DNA of 64,000 nt from Cloacimonetes bacterium SCGC AAA252-N17 (GCA_000404785.1 ASNI01000003.1:10652-74651), one strand, 5' to 3'; shown: positions 54,682-63,325, numbered from the stretch's first letter. The notes: generated from the sequence alone by a model not told the origin. Numbers and translations are program-made.

Positions 54682-56175
54682 ATGAAAAACTTAATTCTTG
54701 TTCTCGTATCAGCCCTCTTATTCGGGCTTTCATTTATTGATGTTGGAGTGGGATTTCTCTGTTTTTTTGCATTCATACCATATCTTTATTTCATAACAAA
54801 AGCAACACCGAAACATGCATTTCTTTTTGGATTTTTATTCGGATTATTCATCACACTGATCACCTTATACGGTGTGATAAATGTTAAGCTTATCGCCTTC
54901 ATCGGACTCCTCATCGTGCTGCCGCTTTATTTTGCGATACTCTCTGTTCTTCTGCGAAAGGTGCATGAAAGTTTTCAGAAAGCATTTTTATGGATATTTC
55001 CTGTTATATGGATCGGCTATGAATATCTGATGACTCTCGGATCATTGAATTTTCCATGGCTGAACGTTGGTTACTCGCTCTCAAAATATTATCTACTCAT
55101 ACAAGCTGCTGATCTGCTCGGCATTTATGGATTATCTTTTCTTGTTCTTATCATAAATGTACTTCTTTTTAATGTTTTCACAGGCAAGCCAAAAAGACTT
55201 CTCATTATCCTCATTATTTTTGTGCTCTGGATCGGATACGGCATCTATCGAGATAAGACCATCAAACTAAAAAGTTCTGATTTAAAGATTGGAATTATTC
55301 AGCTCAATATTATGCAGGAAGACAAGTGGAAACCCGAAAAGCTCGAGCCAACTATTGATGAATATGAAAACCAGGTGCGCATTCTGGCACATATCAATGA
55401 TGTGAATGTGATCATTTTACCAGAATCTGCAATCCCTACCTACATTTTGCATGAACCCAAATACAGAAAACGTCTTCAGAAATTTGCTACTGATAATAGA
55501 GTCTATGTGATCACAGGATTCCCTGACTATGCAGTGGAGATCGTGAAGAACAGACCGAAATATAAATTTTATAACAGCGCTACACTCATTGACACAGCAG
55601 GTACAATACACGAAAAATACAATAAGATCCGCCTTGTTCCCTTTGGTGAGAGAATTCCCCTTTTGAGCACTTTTCCCGTTCTTGAAAAACTGCAGTTCGG
55701 ACAGGCGAATTTTGAATTTGGAACAGACTATCCGCTATATAAAATCGGCAATTTGAATTTTTCTATTCTGATCTGTTTTGAAGGTGTGTTCCCGGACCTA
55801 TCACGGATCTATGCAAAAAATGGAGCGGATGTCCTTGTTGTCATCACTAACGATGCCTGGTTTAAACGGACAGCGCTCCCCTATGAGCATGCCAATAACA
55901 CGAAAATACGCGCTATCGAGACACGGCTTCCGCTCATCCGTGCTGCGAATACAGGCATCTCATACATTGTGAACGCAAAAGGTAAGACGATCATTTCAAC
56001 AGATGTATATGAAAGAATAAATATTACCAGCAAACTGACAGTGAAAGCATCAGATATAAAAACCATTTTTGTAAAGTTTGGCTACCTGTTCGCTCCGCTA
56101 TGCTTTTGGTTCAGTGTTGTGATCATTTTAATATCAATAATTTTACCATTATTTATAATGAAAAGAGTCAAATGA
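54682..56175 (+). CDS. lnt: Apolipoprotein N-acyltransferase
   Basis: 497 residues. About seven membrane segments precede a nitrilase domain whose triad is visible: Glu in ILPESAIPT (about 247), Lys in KYNKIRLVPFGERIP (about 315) and Cys365 in ILICFEGVFPDL. It adds the third acyl chain to lipoproteins. A final membrane segment lies near 470-492. No ribosome site is clear before ATG 54682. It overlaps the MerR-like gene by ATGA. Confidence 0.93.
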   Translation: MKNLILVLVSALLFGLSFIDVGVGFLCFFAFIPYLYFITKATPKHAFLFGFLFGLFITLITLYGVINVKLIAFIGLLIVLPLYFAILSVLLRKVHESFQKAFLWIFPVIWIGYEYLMTLGSLNFPWLNVGYSLSKYYLLIQAADLLGIYGLSFLVLIINVLLFNVFTGKPKRLLIILIIFVLWIGYGIYRDKTIKLKSSDLKIGIIQLNIMQEDKWKPEKLEPTIDEYENQVRILAHINDVNVIILPESAIPTYILHEPKYRKRLQKFATDNRVYVITGFPDYAVEIVKNRPKYKFYNSATLIDTAGTIHEKYNKIRLVPFGERIPLLSTFPVLEKLQFGQANFEFGTDYPLYKIGNLNFSILICFEGVFPDLSRIYAKNGADVLVVITNDAWFKRTALPYEHANNTKIRAIETRLPLIRAANTGISYIVNAKGKTIISTDVYERINITSKLTVKASDIKTIFVKFGYLFAPLCFWFSVVIILISIILPLFIMKRVK

Positions 56176-56576
56176 GCATTAAAAGCATCAAACTACAAAA
56201 AACAAAATATTACTACACCATGCGGGAAGTGTGCAACATTCTGGATCTCAAGCCACATGTGCTTCGATTCTGGGAAACCCAGTTCCCGCAGCTCAATCCG
56301 CAGCGCAAACAAGGTTCGAACAGACGTTATACACAAAAGGACATTCAACTTCTAAAGAAAATCCAATATCTCCTTTACGAAAAGAAATTCAAGATAAAAG
56401 GAGCAAAAAAAGCGCTTCGTAATGTTGAGGATATTTCCACAAAAGAAAATGTACAGATCGATATGGAAAGTTATGAGAGCAAAAGAGCGTTGAAACGGCT
56501 CAGAAATAAACTTGCTGAATTGAAAAATATTACATTAAATTTTTTAAAAGATACACAAAAAAATTCCGATGAATAA
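56172..56576 (+). CDS. MerR-family DNA-binding regulator
   Basis: 134 residues from ATG 56172, overlapping the lnt stop; an upstream in-frame start at 56100 would sit inside lnt. YYTMREVCNILDLKPHVLRF, then WETQFPQLNPQRKQGSNRRY, is the MerR winged helix-turn-helix with its R-R-Y. The C-terminus is a coiled coil for dimerisation. No effector domain is present. It lies just ahead of, and overlaps by 8 bases, the CoA operon, and could regulate it (inference). Confidence 0.88.
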   Translation: MSIKSIKLQKTKYYYTMREVCNILDLKPHVLRFWETQFPQLNPQRKQGSNRRYTQKDIQLLKKIQYLLYEKKFKIKGAKKALRNVEDISTKENVQIDMESYESKRALKRLRNKLAELKNITLNFLKDTQKNSDE

Positions 56577-57471
56577 TATAAAAAAAGCTTCTGCCTGGGC
56601 TCCCAATCACATCACTGGATTCTTCTATTCAAAGATGGACAAAGACCCGATACAGAGCAGTTCGCTTGGTGCAGGTGTCAATCTATCACAAGGAACAACA
56701 ACTCAGATCGAAATCCAACCTGCCTATGAAAATGACGTCTCCATTTTAATAAATGAAAATATATCGAAGGCAGAACTCTCTCACTGGCTCGTGAAAGAAT
56801 TTTTAAAAAAATACATTAATGATAACTACAAAATTGACATTCATCACAAAATGGAAATGCCAATCAGCGCAGGATTTGGCACAAGCGGAAGCGGAGCTCT
56901 GAGTTTGGTGCTTGCTTTGAAAAAAGTTTTTAATATTGAGATTTCTGATGAAGAGTGCTACAAACTCGCCCACATTGCTGATGTTGAGAACAAAGGCGGT
57001 TTGGGGACTGTCATGGCAGAGATAGCCGGCGGTCTGGAAATCCGGGTTGCCTTTGGCGGTCCGGGTATCGGAAAAGTGGAAACCATCCGCCAGCTGGCGG
57101 ATTATAAAGTTGTCATTCTCTATTTCTGTCCCTATCAAACTAAGGAAGCGCTTTTAGATAAAAATTTAATGGAAAAGGTTAATAAATTCGGTAAAACATG
57201 CGTGAACGATCTGCTTAAAGATCCATCTATAGAACGCTTTCTCGAGCTTTCACAATGGTTTGTAAAAAAGATCGAAGTAGTGACCGAGCGAGTCTCAGAC
57301 ATCATAAAAAAATTGGAACGAAACGGATTTCTCTGCAGTATGCCGCTCTTTGGTGAAAGTGTGTTCAGCATCCAGAAAAACGAAAAAGCTGAAGAACTGC
57401 AGAATATTTTTCATGAATACGGTACAACCTATATTTCAAAAATCAGCACAGAAGGTCCCCATGTTAATTGA
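56569..57471 (+). CDS. Archaeal-type pantoate kinase (GHMP kinase)
   Basis: 300 residues. ASAWAPNHITGFFYSKMDKD is the pantoate-kinase opening (A-P-x-H-I-T-G-F-F). PISAGFGTSGSGALSLVLAL is the GHMP ATP-binding loop, and ENKGGLGTVMAEIAGGLEIR is the third conserved block. In archaea this enzyme makes 4-phosphopantoate, the step before the synthetase encoded next. A TCCGCC/GGCGGA palindrome at 57086 encodes TIRQLAD near residue 173-179. It overlaps both neighbours, so it is co-translated. Confidence 0.9.
   Translation: MNNIKKASAWAPNHITGFFYSKMDKDPIQSSSLGAGVNLSQGTTTQIEIQPAYENDVSILINENISKAELSHWLVKEFLKKYINDNYKIDIHHKMEMPISAGFGTSGSGALSLVLALKKVFNIEISDEECYKLAHIADVENKGGLGTVMAEIAGGLEIRVAFGGPGIGKVETIRQLADYKVVILYFCPYQTKEALLDKNLMEKVNKFGKTCVNDLLKDPSIERFLELSQWFVKKIEVVTERVSDIIKKLERNGFLCSMPLFGESVFSIQKNEKAEELQNIFHEYGTTYISKISTEGPHVN
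57086..57101. repeat. TCCGCCAGCTGGCGGA palindrome inside pantoate kinase gene
   Basis: Identical in sequence to the copy in polA at 40885 but read in a different frame (Ile-Arg-Gln-Leu-Ala-Asp here, Ser-Ala-Ser-Trp-Arg there). It lies between two strands of the protein, a likely surface position. Confidence 0.8.
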
Positions 57472-58219
57472 AGTTCCCAATTCCCATCCACGCGCACTAT
57501 CCCTGCACATCCGCGAAAAGCTCATTGCCGGTTTTGACAAAGGACTTGTTGCAAAAGCGGGACTTATCGCACATGGCAGAGGTGAGTGCTTTGATTATCT
57601 CATTGGAGAAAAAACACAACCCTTTACTGAACGTTCGATCGAAGCCGCCTGTGCAATGCTTCTCCTTGCTGAACATCCGGTGCTTTCTATCAACGGCAAT
57701 GTTGCAGCACTCTGTCCTGAAGGCATCATCAAAATGAGTAAAGTTGCTGATGCACCTCTTGAGATAAATCTTTTTTATCGAACAAAAGAACGTGAAGATG
57801 CACTTCTGAAGCATATGAAAGAACATGGCGCTCATGAGATTCTCGGCGTGGGAGATGATGAAACAGTGCAGATCGAAGAATTGCAAAGCAATCGCAGGAT
57901 CGTGTCCAAAAAGGGCATTTTCATCGCTGATGTGGTATTCGTACCGCTTGAAGATGGAGACCGTACTGAAGCGCTGGTTGCATTTGGCAAGAAAGTCATA
58001 ACTGTTGACCTCAATCCCCTATCCCGAACTGCGCAGAAAGCCCAGATCACTATCGTAGATAATATAGTGCGAAGTGTTCCGCTCATGACAAAAAAGATCA
58101 TAGAGATGAAGAAATATTCTACTCAAAAATTGCAGAAAATATGCGATAATTTTGATAATCAACACACACTAAAAATGGCGTTGCAGTTCATTCTACAGCG
58201 TTTGAGGGAGCTTTCATGA
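57461..58219 (+). CDS. Archaeal-type 4-phosphopantoate-beta-alanine ligase (phosphopantothenate synthetase)
   Basis: 252 residues from ATG 57461, overlapping the kinase gene by 11 bases. NSHPRALSLHIREKLIAGFD, AGLIAHGRGECFDYLIGEKT, INGNVAALCPEGI and DVVFVPLEDGDRTEALVAFG, then DLNPLSRTAQKAQITIVDNI, are a near-continuous match to the archaeal phosphopantothenate synthetase (DUF137). It joins 4-phosphopantoate and beta-alanine using ATP, replacing bacterial PanC plus pantothenate kinase. It overlaps the PanE gene by ATGA. Confidence 0.93.
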   Translation: MLIEVPNSHPRALSLHIREKLIAGFDKGLVAKAGLIAHGRGECFDYLIGEKTQPFTERSIEAACAMLLLAEHPVLSINGNVAALCPEGIIKMSKVADAPLEINLFYRTKEREDALLKHMKEHGAHEILGVGDDETVQIEELQSNRRIVSKKGIFIADVVFVPLEDGDRTEALVAFGKKVITVDLNPLSRTAQKAQITIVDNIVRSVPLMTKKIIEMKKYSTQKLQKICDNFDNQHTLKMALQFILQRLRELS

Positions 58220-59109
58220 ATATCATAATAATCGGAGCTGGGGCAATTGGTACCTACCTGGCAGCTGCGATCTCACGCGAGTATGATGTTATACTCGTTG
58301 GGAAAAAGGAACATCATCACAAAGATCATTTCAAGGTCATACAAAAGCAGGGAATTCTTCTTTCCGGCTTTCAGACATTTATGAGCGAAGTGCTCACCAC
58401 AAGGGAGTTAAAAGAGATTCCAGAGAACTCTCTTATACTTGTTGCAACCAAAGCTTACGATGTGAAAACTGTATTTGAAGACCTGAAAAACATCGTTAAA
58501 GAAGATACTGTGTTCATGCTTATCCAGAACGGTATTGGCGTCAAAGAGGAAGTCAGGGACATTCTTCCAAATGAAATCATCCGTTCAGTAACTGGTATCG
58601 GTGCAGAAATTATTCGTCATGGTGAAGTCAGAACATCCTGGGGAAAGGTCGTTTTGGAAAATACTCAATCTGCACAAAAAGTCTATGAAATCTTCTCAAA
58701 CAGCCAGTTCGCCACGCGCATATCTGATAACATAATATCAGAAGAATGGCTCAAACTTTCTATCAATGCTTTTGTGAATCCTCTTACCACACTGCTGCAG
58801 GTACGCACGAACATGCTCTCCACACCTGAACTGCGAATCCTGGTGGGAAAAGTCATCGATGAAGTGATCGCAGTTGCAGAAAAAGAAGGCATCGCAGTTG
58901 AAAGAGAAAAAGTCATCCGTACAATAGACCGGCTAAGTAAATATCACAATTTCTCATCCATGTATCAGGACGTGAAAAAGGGCAAAAAGACAGAGCTGGA
59001 CTACATCACAGGAGCGATCATACAAAGAGCTAAGAAACACAGCATACCTGTGCCGATGAACGAATTTCTTTACGACTCAATACATTTTTTAGAAAAATAT
59101 GGATACTGA
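58216..59109 (+). CDS. panE: 2-dehydropantoate 2-reductase
   Basis: 297 residues. MNIIIIGAGAIGTYLAAAIS is the NADP Rossmann loop; VATKAYDVKTVFEDLKN contains the conserved Lys; MLIQNGIGVKEEVRDILPNE and EEWLKLSINAFVNPLTTLL are the catalytic-domain motifs (Lys and Asn). It reduces ketopantoate to pantoate, feeding the kinase encoded two genes upstream. Start overlaps the synthetase stop. Confidence 0.92.
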   Translation: MNIIIIGAGAIGTYLAAAISREYDVILVGKKEHHHKDHFKVIQKQGILLSGFQTFMSEVLTTRELKEIPENSLILVATKAYDVKTVFEDLKNIVKEDTVFMLIQNGIGVKEEVRDILPNEIIRSVTGIGAEIIRHGEVRTSWGKVVLENTQSAQKVYEIFSNSQFATRISDNIISEEWLKLSINAFVNPLTTLLQVRTNMLSTPELRILVGKVIDEVIAVAEKEGIAVEREKVIRTIDRLSKYHNFSSMYQDVKKGKKTELDYITGAIIQRAKKHSIPVPMNEFLYDSIHFLEKYGY

Positions 59110-59125
59110 GAAAATGTCTAATGAC

Positions 59126-59586
59126 TCCCGACCTGTCGGGACTAATTTCTAATGGAAATCCAAATTACAAATGACTGATAACAAGAGATTCGATTTAGAA
59201 GAGAGAACTGCAAAATTTGGTGAAAATATCATTAAATTTGCTAAAAAGATTCCCCAAAATCCAATAACCCTCCCTCTTATAACACAATTAGTTAAGGCAG
59301 TTACGAGCGTTGGGGCAAATTACTCGGAAGCGGATTGTGCTGAATCCAAAAAGGACTTTGAGCATAAAATTGGCATCTGTAATAAAGAATCCAAGGAATC
59401 AAAGCACTGGTTAAGAATGATATCAGTAGCTGTTCCAGAACTCAAAGATGAAGCAAAAATTCTATGGAAAGAAGCTCACGAATTGAATCTGATCTTCTCC
59501 TCCATAATAATTAAATCAAGAAAAAGATGAAACTTTGGTATTTGAACTTTGAAATTTTATTAGACATTAGTCCCGACTTGTCGGGA
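59126..59586. mobile_element. Inverted-repeat cassette carrying an S23/IVP ORF
   Basis: The left end TCCCGACCTGTCGGGACTAA then TTTCTAATGGAAATC (59126-59160) matches, in inverted form, the right end at 59552-59586 (TCCCGACAAGTCGGGACTAA then TGTCTAATAAAATTT), about 28 of 35 positions. Each end is itself a CCCGAC/GTCGGG palindrome. Only the S23 ORF lies between. No transposase. It splits an otherwise overlapping operon between panE and panB. Confidence 0.72.
59171..59530 (+). CDS. Four-helix-bundle protein (S23/23S-rRNA intervening-sequence family)
   Basis: 119 residues: MTDNKRFDLEERTAKFGENI, ITQLVKAVTSVGANYSEADC and NKESKESKHWLRMISVAVPE match the S23/IVP four-helix-bundle family, first found in 23S rRNA intervening sequences and now widespread as free genes of unknown role. 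No ribosome site is visible at ATG 59171. It interrupts the CoA operon and lies inside the inverted-repeat cassette; no link to CoA is implied. Confidence 0.88.
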   Translation: MTDNKRFDLEERTAKFGENIIKFAKKIPQNPITLPLITQLVKAVTSVGANYSEADCAESKKDFEHKIGICNKESKESKHWLRMISVAVPELKDEAKILWKEAHELNLIFSSIIIKSRKR

Positions 59587-59603
59587 AGAAATTAAAGGAT
59601 AAA

Positions 59604-60404
59604 ATGATTATTTCTAATATTTCTACTATGCGAGAGCATAAAGTTAAGGATATCCAAAAACTTAAAAATAAAGAAAAGATCGTAATGCTCACCTGTTACG
59701 ACTTTCAGATGGCAAAGATCTTTTCCTCTGTCGGTATTGACATCATCCTTGTGGGAGATAGTCTCGGCATGGTTTTTCAGGGTGATTCCACCACAAAAAA
59801 CGTAATCATGGAGCAGATGCTTTACCACGTCCAGGCAGTCTCAAAAGGCGCTGGAGATCTTCCTATTGTTGGAGATATGCCGATCCATTCCTATAAAAAT
59901 AAAGAGATCGCTCTTGATAATGCACAGCGATTCATAGATGCTGGTGCTGATGCGGTCAAACTGGAAGGATACTTTCCTGAGACTATCTCCTATCTCGTGA
60001 AACATACTATTCCAGTGCAGGGACATATCGGACTGCTTCCTCAAACCTATGAATCCTTCAAGGTGGTCGGCAGAAAGCAGGAAGATCATGACCGGCTTCT
60101 GAAAGAAGCAAAGGAAATCGAAGAGGCAGGTGCTTTCACACTTGTACTGGAATCAATTCCCGAACAATTGGGTAAAGAAATAACAGAAAGTGTAGGTATC
60201 CCGACGATCGGTATCGGTGCAGGCAAATTTTGTGATGGACAGGTGCTCGTTATAAATGATCTGCTTGGTATGGATCCCGCCTTTCATCCCAAATTTGTGA
60301 AGCATTATGCAAACCTTTTTGAAATCATTTCACAGAGTGTATCTGCATTCAAACGAGATGTGAAAAACAAGACCTATCCTGATAAGGAACATGTTTATGA
60401 ATAG
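59604..60404 (+). CDS. panB: 3-methyl-2-oxobutanoate hydroxymethyltransferase
   Basis: 266 residues. IVMLTCYDFQMAKIFSSVGI, ILVGDSLGMVFQG (metal Asp), GDMPIHSYKN, VKLEGYFPETI, VQGHIGLLPQT and IPTIGIGAGKFCDGQVLVIN are the PanB motifs. It makes ketopantoate from ketoisovalerate and methylene-tetrahydro(methano)pterin. AAAGGATAAA precedes ATG 59604. Overlaps the decarboxylase gene by 8 bases. Confidence 0.95.
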   Translation: MIISNISTMREHKVKDIQKLKNKEKIVMLTCYDFQMAKIFSSVGIDIILVGDSLGMVFQGDSTTKNVIMEQMLYHVQAVSKGAGDLPIVGDMPIHSYKNKEIALDNAQRFIDAGADAVKLEGYFPETISYLVKHTIPVQGHIGLLPQTYESFKVVGRKQEDHDRLLKEAKEIEEAGAFTLVLESIPEQLGKEITESVGIPTIGIGAGKFCDGQVLVINDLLGMDPAFHPKFVKHYANLFEIISQSVSAFKRDVKNKTYPDKEHVYE

Positions 60405-61560
60405 ATCGTCACTTCCCAAAAACGAGGTGCTGGAACTCATCCGAGCTGCGCTCAAACATGATAAATCCTATAAAAACGGCAATGTCATCAGCACGATGTG
60501 TACCTATCCCGACAAATTCGCTCAAGAGCTTTTTTCCACTTTTATTGATAGGAACATCGGCGATGCAAACCTTTTCCCAGGTGTGATCGAACTGGAAAAG
60601 GAAACCATTCAGATGCTGGGAGATATGCTGCACAATCCCTATGCTTACGGCAATATAGTCACCGGCGGCACAGAAGCGAATTTCCTTGCGCTCTGGGCAT
60701 ACCGCGAGCTTTCAGGAAAGCATACAATAATTGTGCCCGAAACCGCTCATTTCTCGCTCTATAAAAGTGCGAACATTCTCAATCTAAATATAAAAACTGT
60801 TAAAGTAACCAGGCAAAGGCAGATGGATATTGCTGAAGCGGAAAAAGCCATTGATGACAACACATTCTGCATTGTAGGCATCGCAGGTACGACCGAACTC
60901 GGCGTGATCGACCCAATTTACAAACTTTCAGCTCTTTGTGAGAAATATAAACTCTATCTGCATATCGATGCAGCATTTGGTGGATTTGTTATTCCCTTTT
61001 TAAAGGACATGGGCTATGATGCTGACGATTTTGATTTTTCCCTTCCAGGCGTAAGCTCCATCACGATCGATCCGCATAAAATGGGCATGTGCCCTATTCC
61101 GGCAGGCGGGATTCTCTTCAGAAATGAAGAACTGACCGAAAAGATCAAATGGAGTGTGAGCTATCTCTCGGGCGGAAATACTGCGCAGACCACCTTTGTG
61201 AGCTCCCGTTCGGGCGCATCTGTCATCGCAGTGTGGGGTATGCTGAACTATCTCGGATTTGAGGGTTATAATAACATTATTAAGAAATGTATGCATGTAA
61301 CGAGCTATCTTATTGCAGAGCTCAATAAAATTGAAGAACTCTCCCCGATCCAGCTGCCAACTATGAATATTGTGGGTGTTACATCCCAAAAATATAATAT
61401 AGTGCAAATTGCAGAAGCACTGCGTGATAAAGGATGGGCGATCTCGCTATTTACTGAGCACCTACGCATTGTGCTGCGTCCATCTGTAACAAAAAAGGTA
61501 ATAAACAAATTTATCCATGACATAAAAGAGGTGTTAAAATGCATCCAAGCAAAGATATAA
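60397..61560 (+). CDS. PLP decarboxylase, MfnA-type (probable aspartate 1-decarboxylase)
   Basis: 387 residues from ATG 60397 (AAGGAAC 7-13 bases upstream); ATG 60391 is the alternative. NIVTGGTEANFLALWAYREL, HIDAAFGGFVIPFLKDMG and the Schiff-base Lys in SITIDPHKMGMCPIPAGGIL are the group II decarboxylase motifs in MfnA form. Archaeal MfnA homologues decarboxylate tyrosine or aspartate; between PanB and CoaBC, beta-alanine production from aspartate is the natural reading. No bacterial pyruvoyl PanD is seen in the window. Overlaps coaBC by 22 bases. Confidence 0.87.
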   Translation: MNRSSLPKNEVLELIRAALKHDKSYKNGNVISTMCTYPDKFAQELFSTFIDRNIGDANLFPGVIELEKETIQMLGDMLHNPYAYGNIVTGGTEANFLALWAYRELSGKHTIIVPETAHFSLYKSANILNLNIKTVKVTRQRQMDIAEAEKAIDDNTFCIVGIAGTTELGVIDPIYKLSALCEKYKLYLHIDAAFGGFVIPFLKDMGYDADDFDFSLPGVSSITIDPHKMGMCPIPAGGILFRNEELTEKIKWSVSYLSGGNTAQTTFVSSRSGASVIAVWGMLNYLGFEGYNNIIKKCMHVTSYLIAELNKIEELSPIQLPTMNIVGVTSQKYNIVQIAEALRDKGWAISLFTEHLRIVLRPSVTKKVINKFIHDIKEVLKCIQAKI

Positions 61561-62771
61561 TCGGAACAAAAGGACAGGAGCTTCAGGACAGGCGAATTGC
61601 TCTATGCATAACCGGAAGCGTGGGCTGCCTGAGAAGCGTTGAACTTGCACGCGGGCTCATGCGCCATGGCGCAGAAGTATTTGTGGTGATGAGCGAAGAA
61701 GCAACAAAGCTCGTGACCCCAACAATGCTCGAATGGGCAACAGGCAATCCTGTGGTAACTGAATTAACAGGCAAGATCGAGCACATCTGGCTCGCAGGCG
61801 AGCATGAAGATAGCTGCGACCTTGTACTGGTCGCACCTGCAACCGGCAACTCCCTCAGTAAGATCGCTTGCGGAATCGATGATACGCCTGTGCTTTCAAC
61901 TGTGACCTCCGCAATTGGCGCGGGCATTCCTGTGATGATCGTGCCTGCAATGCATGAAAGCATGTATAAGAACCCCTTCATCCTGGAAAATATCGAGAAG
62001 CTGAAAAATACAGGTATCGACATGATAGAACCAGTACGTGAAGAAGGCAAGGCAAAGATCGCAAGCGTGGACACCATGGTGGAAATGGTCATCCAGAAAC
62101 TCTATAAAAAAGATTTGAAGGACATGACTGTGCTGGTAACTGCCGGACCAACTATTGAATATATAGATGATATACGTTACATAACCAATAAAAGCTCAGG
62201 GAAAATGGGCTTTGCTCTTGCACGGGATGCAGTTCGCAGAGGTGTGAATTGCATACTTATTAGCGGACCCACAAATCTCACTCCGCCTGAAGGATGTGAA
62301 TATATTCCAGTAGAAACCACAGAAGATATGCTGAATGCGGCAACTACTAAACTCAAAGAAAAAAATATAGATGTGTTCATTGGCGCTGCTGCTGTGGCAG
62401 ATTGGAAAATGGAGAAAAAAGCAAAAGGCAAACTTCCATCATCCAAAAAATTCAGCATCGAACTCTCCCCCACCGAGAAAATTATTGAAAAGGTGAAAAA
62501 ACTCTCTCCAGCCACCGTTCTCGTTGCATTTAAGGCAGAGCATGGATTGAACGAGAAACAGCTCATTGCAAAGAGTTATGAACGCCTGAAGCAGGTGCAG
62601 GCAGACTATATAGTTGCCAATGATGTGAGTGAGCCGGATTCCGGCTTTCAGAGTGATGAGAATAAAATATTTGTAATCAATGCTAAAGGTGAAGTGCAGT
62701 TCAAAGGCAGGGACTCAAAACATGCGCTCGCACAGAGGATTTTGGATATTGTGGGGAACGCTATCACCTAA
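61539..62771 (+). CDS. coaBC: Phosphopantothenoylcysteine decarboxylase / phosphopantothenate-cysteine ligase
   Basis: 410 residues. The N-terminal CoaC half has LCITGSVGCLRSVELARGLM, HIWLAG (active His), LVLVAPATGNSLSKIACGID and PAMHESMY. The last has His where bacterial CoaC has Asn (PxMN), as I recall for archaeal forms. The CoaB half has VLVTAGPTIEYIDDIRYITN, KSSGKMG and GAAAVADWKMEKKAKGKL. The enzyme makes 4-phosphopantetheine from 4-phosphopantothenate and Cys. It ends the operon. Confidence 0.93.
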   Translation: MHPSKDIIGTKGQELQDRRIALCITGSVGCLRSVELARGLMRHGAEVFVVMSEEATKLVTPTMLEWATGNPVVTELTGKIEHIWLAGEHEDSCDLVLVAPATGNSLSKIACGIDDTPVLSTVTSAIGAGIPVMIVPAMHESMYKNPFILENIEKLKNTGIDMIEPVREEGKAKIASVDTMVEMVIQKLYKKDLKDMTVLVTAGPTIEYIDDIRYITNKSSGKMGFALARDAVRRGVNCILISGPTNLTPPEGCEYIPVETTEDMLNAATTKLKEKNIDVFIGAAAVADWKMEKKAKGKLPSSKKFSIELSPTEKIIEKVKKLSPATVLVAFKAEHGLNEKQLIAKSYERLKQVQADYIVANDVSEPDSGFQSDENKIFVINAKGEVQFKGRDSKHALAQRILDIVGNAIT

Positions 62772-62817
62772 TAAGACAGGATTTTACTGAAAGATTTATA
62801 ATTTCACCATAATCCGC

Positions 62818-62892
62818 TATGATTTCACATACTCAAAAGTAATCGCTTCAGTAGACAGAATAATCAAAAAAGTAAATCAATCAGCGTTTTAG
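62818..62892 (+). pseudogene. Orphan C-terminal gene tail (copy A)
   Basis: The bases read YDFTYSKVIASVDRIIKKVN then QSAF and stop, with no start upstream. A homologous tail lies at 63429-63502 (DDIRYTKIISAADSIIKEVN then QAA). They flank the 129-residue membrane gene. The parent family is not recognised. Confidence 0.5.
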
Positions 62893-62935
62893 TTCCGTTG
62901 TATTTCCTTGTTGGACCTGCTATACCAGTAATAGG

Positions 62936-63325
62936 TCATTTATTTATTAATATAAAATTCTGAATAGTTCTTTTAAATGATTCTGCTTTGATCAAATAAT
63001 AAACAGTCCATATAATAACCCAGAATAATATTAGAATATAAAATATTAACCAATAAAACTGAAAATTCTCATGAAGAAGAAAAGCAATTAATATTGTCCC
63101 AATGAGAGATCCAACGAAATTATAAATCATAACTTGCTTTAAGGACATAACGACTAAGCCAGTTAAAAAATTCCATCCGACTAATTTATCTTTGATTAAT
63201 ATTTTGTCTGATGAAAATTGAATGATAATTTGTAGAGAAAGTCCGAGATGAATTTTTAGTGTATCTGAAGATTCAGAATATTTATATCCAAGTAAATTTA
63301 AATAATCCTTTATCTTATGCTTCAT
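62936..63325 (-). CDS. Small two-TM membrane protein, uncharacterised
   Basis: 129 residues. A soluble N-terminal half (LNLLGYKYSESSDTLKIHLG) is followed by two hydrophobic segments, about 69-85 (MIYNFVGSLIGTILIAFL) and 91-113 (FYWLIFYILILFWVIIWTVY). AAAGAGGTGTTAGT precedes the ATG at 63325. No family recognised. It is isolated, transcribed against the CoA operon and lies between two homologous gene tails. Confidence 0.6.
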   Translation of the reverse strand: MKHKIKDYLNLLGYKYSESSDTLKIHLGLSLQIIIQFSSDKILIKDKLVGWNFLTGLVVMSLKQVMIYNFVGSLIGTILIAFLLHENFQFYWLIFYILILFWVIIWTVYYLIKAESFKRTIQNFILINK

